Source: Candidatus Omnitrophota bacterium
GTDB taxonomy: Bacteria; Omnitrophota; Gorgyraeia; 2-01-FULL-45-10
Length of the DNA stretch: 7,441 nt
Direction of reading: 5' to 3'
Assembly: GCA_016214245.1 (NCBI GenBank)
Contig: JACROW010000021.1
Span: 1-7,441, forward strand
Position numbers and translations under genes: made by a program. The notes under the pieces were generated by a model, which saw only the letters and a list, made by a program, of their open reading frames with translations, ran no database searches and had not been told where the DNA came from. Shown one piece after another: positions 6,827 through 7,441 of the stretch (position 1 is the first letter of the stretch; every line of letters starts with the position of its first letter).

Positions 6827-7027
6827 TTAGACTTTAACTACGTTTGTCGCTTGTTCGCCTTTAGGACCTTTGGTGATCTCGAACTCGACCTCCTGGCCTT
6901 CCTCTAAAGACTTATAGCCATCACCCTGAATCGCGCTGTGATGCACAAATACATCCTTGCCTGACTCGGGAGTGATAAATCCGTAACCCTTCTGGTTTGA
7001 GAACCATTTCACTTTCCCTTTTGCCAG
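6827..7027 (-). CDS. csp: Cold-shock domain protein (CspA family)
   Basis: This is a small single-domain nucleic-acid-binding protein, an RNA chaperone of the CspA family. RNP1 is KGYGFI and RNP2 is VFVHHS, both complete, and the rest of the five-stranded barrel is intact to NVVKV. I place the start at CTG (7027-7025), giving 66 residues beginning (M)[16 protein letters not shown], because the usual family N-terminus is present in frame and GGAGG (7041-7037) lies nine bases upstream. Two in-frame stops lie just before it, and no ATG, GTG or TTG is available at that point. The alternative GTG at 7012 gives 61 residues, cuts into the first strand and has only a poorly spaced AGGG upstream. The gene has its own consensus promoter, a long leader with a hairpin, and a strong terminator after it. 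Confidence 0.93.
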   Translation of the reverse strand: MAKGKVKWFSNQKGYGFITPESGKDVFVHHSAIQGDGYKSLEEGQEVEFEITKGPKGEQATNVVKV

Positions 7028-7036
7028 TACCTACTA

Positions 7037-7048
7037 CCTCCTTTCCCT
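7037..7048 (-). promoter_or_regulatory. Ribosome binding site deciding the csp start
   Basis: AGGGAAAGGAGG on the minus strand contains a full GGAGG Shine-Dalgarno core. It is nine bases from the CTG at 7027 but 24 bases from the GTG at 7012, so its position favours the CTG start. Confidence 0.6.
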
Positions 7049-7075
7049 GCAATTATTATAGTAAATAATAAAAAC

Positions 7076-7113
7076 AAAAAACCGTAAGTCGTTTCCTTCT
7101 TTCCCTTACGGTT
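7076..7113 (-). terminator. Terminator-like hairpin in the csp leader (possible attenuator)
   Basis: AACCGTAAG (7113-7105) pairs perfectly with CTTACGGTT (7088-7080) around a 16-base purine-rich loop. A T-rich run interrupted by single G and A residues (7079-7063) follows. The element lies between the csp promoter and the csp ribosome site, a place where a terminator would have to be conditional. A TATAAT at 7060-7055 lies just downstream but has no convincing -35. Confidence 0.6.
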
Positions 7114-7147
7114 CAAGATTCCTACACCCTCTTTTACTACAGGTGAA

Positions 7148-7176
7148 ATTATACACTACTCAATCGCATATGTCAA
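7148..7176 (-). promoter_or_regulatory. Perfect consensus sigma-70 promoter for csp
   Basis: TTGACA (7176-7171) and TATAAT (7153-7148) are exact consensus hexamers with a 17-base spacer. The predicted start is near 7141, giving a csp leader of about 114 bases. Confidence 0.9.
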
Positions 7177-7190
7177 GCACTTTCTTAGAA

Positions 7191-7242
7191 TGGTAGCGGG
7201 GACTGGATTTGAACCAGTGACACGCCGCTGAGCTACCCCGCC
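7191..7242 (-). pseudogene. tRNA-like sequence lacking the anticodon arm
   Basis: On the minus strand the 52 bases start with an acceptor strand GGCGGGG, then TA and a 5' D-stem GCTCAGC. They then jump directly to GTGTC and a perfect T-arm (ACTGG/CCAGT around TTCAAAT), followed by the 3' acceptor strand CCCCGCT, discriminator A and CCA. Six acceptor pairs are Watson-Crick and the terminal one is G-U. The 3' D-strand, the anticodon arm and part of the variable region are missing, about 24 bases. The flanks resemble elongator tRNA-Met, but with no anticodon the identity is uncertain. It may be a deletion relic, a duplicated tRNA end left by an integration event, or a functional acceptor-T-arm minihelix at the end of a non-coding RNA. 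Confidence 0.6.
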
Positions 7243-7253
7243 TTAGTCGCTTC

Positions 7254-7301
7254 GGCCCACTGCGACCAACCACGTAAACAACTGGATAAGTCTTGTGGGC
7301 C
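7254..7301 (-). repeat. Inverted repeat, 7-bp arms
   Basis: GGCCCAC at 7254-7260 and GTGGGCC at 7295-7301 are perfect complements separated by 34 bases. On the minus-strand RNA the arms are flanked by GCGAA and GAAGC, so a GAA/GAA internal loop and two more G-C pairs can extend the stem. The loop holds further short complements (GAC/GTC and CCA/TGG). A competing hairpin GTCGC (7246-7250) with GCGAC (7262-7266) uses part of the same sequence. Confidence 0.55.
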
Positions 7302-7309
7302 TTCGCTCC

Positions 7310-7338
7310 TTAGGGGAAAACCAATGGTTTTCCCCTAA
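7310..7338. repeat. 29-base perfect palindrome
   Basis: TTAGGGGAAAACCA (7310-7323) and TGGTTTTCCCCTAA (7325-7338) are exact reverse complements around a single central base, 7324. No open frame crosses it convincingly. The long T-run expected of a terminator is missing on both sides. It lies between two GGCC-containing hairpins and looks like part of a mobile or dispersed palindromic element, or the main stem of a structured RNA. Confidence 0.75.
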
Positions 7339-7343
7339 CGCTC

Positions 7344-7355
7344 GGCCTTACGGCC
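7344..7355 (-). repeat. Short GGCC hairpin with GUAA tetraloop
   Basis: On the minus strand, GGCC-GTAA-GGCC forms a four-pair stem capped by a GNRA-type loop. It is flanked by GCGA and GAGC, so tandem G-A pairs and two G-C pairs can extend it. The GA-flanked layout resembles that of the 7254-7301 stem. Confidence 0.45.
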
Positions 7356-7386
7356 TCGCTGTTCCTTTTCCTTTAATTTGCTTTGT

Positions 7387-7416
7387 ATTATAGCACAAAA
7401 TATTAAAAAAAGTAAA
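7387..7416 (-). promoter_or_regulatory. Extended -10 promoter upstream of the hairpin cluster
   Basis: TATAAT (7392-7387) is a perfect -10 preceded by TGC, an extended -10 element, inside a very A/T-rich tract. A weak -35 candidate TTTACT (7416-7411) lies 18 bases upstream. Transcription would start near 7380 and run through the palindromes, the tRNA-like sequence and probably on toward csp. No protein frame with a ribosome site follows it before csp. Confidence 0.6.
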
Positions 7417-7441
7417 AATTTCCTTATTAAAATTTTTGCAA

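Noticed and set aside
7191..7242. tmRNA or permuted tmRNA end
   Set aside because: The TAGCTCAG D-stem, the acceptor sequence and the lack of a tag-peptide frame do not fit tmRNA.
7310..7338. Simple Rho-independent terminator at the 29-base palindrome
   Set aside because: No U-tract follows on either strand and it lies downstream of a promoter with no gene before it, so a repeat or RNA stem fits better.
7246..7360. CRISPR array
   Set aside because: The repeats are inverted, not regularly spaced direct repeats, and no spacer pattern or cas gene is present.

Overview
The window is a compact bacterial housekeeping block. Every gene I can support is on the minus strand, so transcription runs from position 7441 down to 1. 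The gene set is tilS, ftsH, folP, pdxJ, acpS and nnrD, with a lyso-phospholipid acyltransferase and a cold-shock gene upstream. PdxJ implies DXP-dependent vitamin B6 synthesis, and the tRNA-Thr encodes its own CCA, so the organism is a bacterium, probably with a Gram-negative-type envelope. Gene order and moderate GC would fit an uncultured lineage such as Omnitrophota. That is only a guess, because nothing in the window fixes the phylum.

In order of transcription: 7441-7028 is a 414-base stretch with no convincing protein gene but dense in signals. It has an extended -10 promoter (7387-7416) and a cluster of inverted repeats (7254-7355), including a 29-base palindrome. Next comes a 52-base tRNA-like sequence that keeps acceptor stem, T-arm and CCA but has no anticodon arm (7191-7242). 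A perfect consensus promoter (7148-7176) and a terminator-like hairpin in the leader (7076-7113) follow. Then comes a cold-shock protein gene (6827-7027) that appears to start at CTG. A strong terminator hairpin (6778-6808) ends it, and its U-tract almost touches the ribosome binding site of the acyltransferase gene (6045-6764). tilS (5017-6012) follows.

A second transcription unit starts at a good promoter at the end of tilS. It contains ftsH, folP, pdxJ, acpS and nnrD, joined by overlaps of 44, 4 and 4 bases and a 7-base gap, so the genes are probably cotranscribed and partly translationally coupled. Functionally this is a mix of membrane protein quality control (FtsH), folate (FolP), pyridoxal phosphate (PdxJ), acyl-carrier protein activation (AcpS) and NAD(P)H repair (NnrD). 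tRNA-Thr(UGU) begins 8 bases after nnrD.

At the left edge, three bases past tRNA-Thr, a tRNA-Tyr begins but is broken in its anticodon loop. The sequence then runs into an open reading frame that looks helix-turn-helix-like and leaves the window. The most unusual parts are this interrupted tRNA-Tyr and the non-coding region upstream of the cold-shock gene. The rest is ordinary core metabolism.
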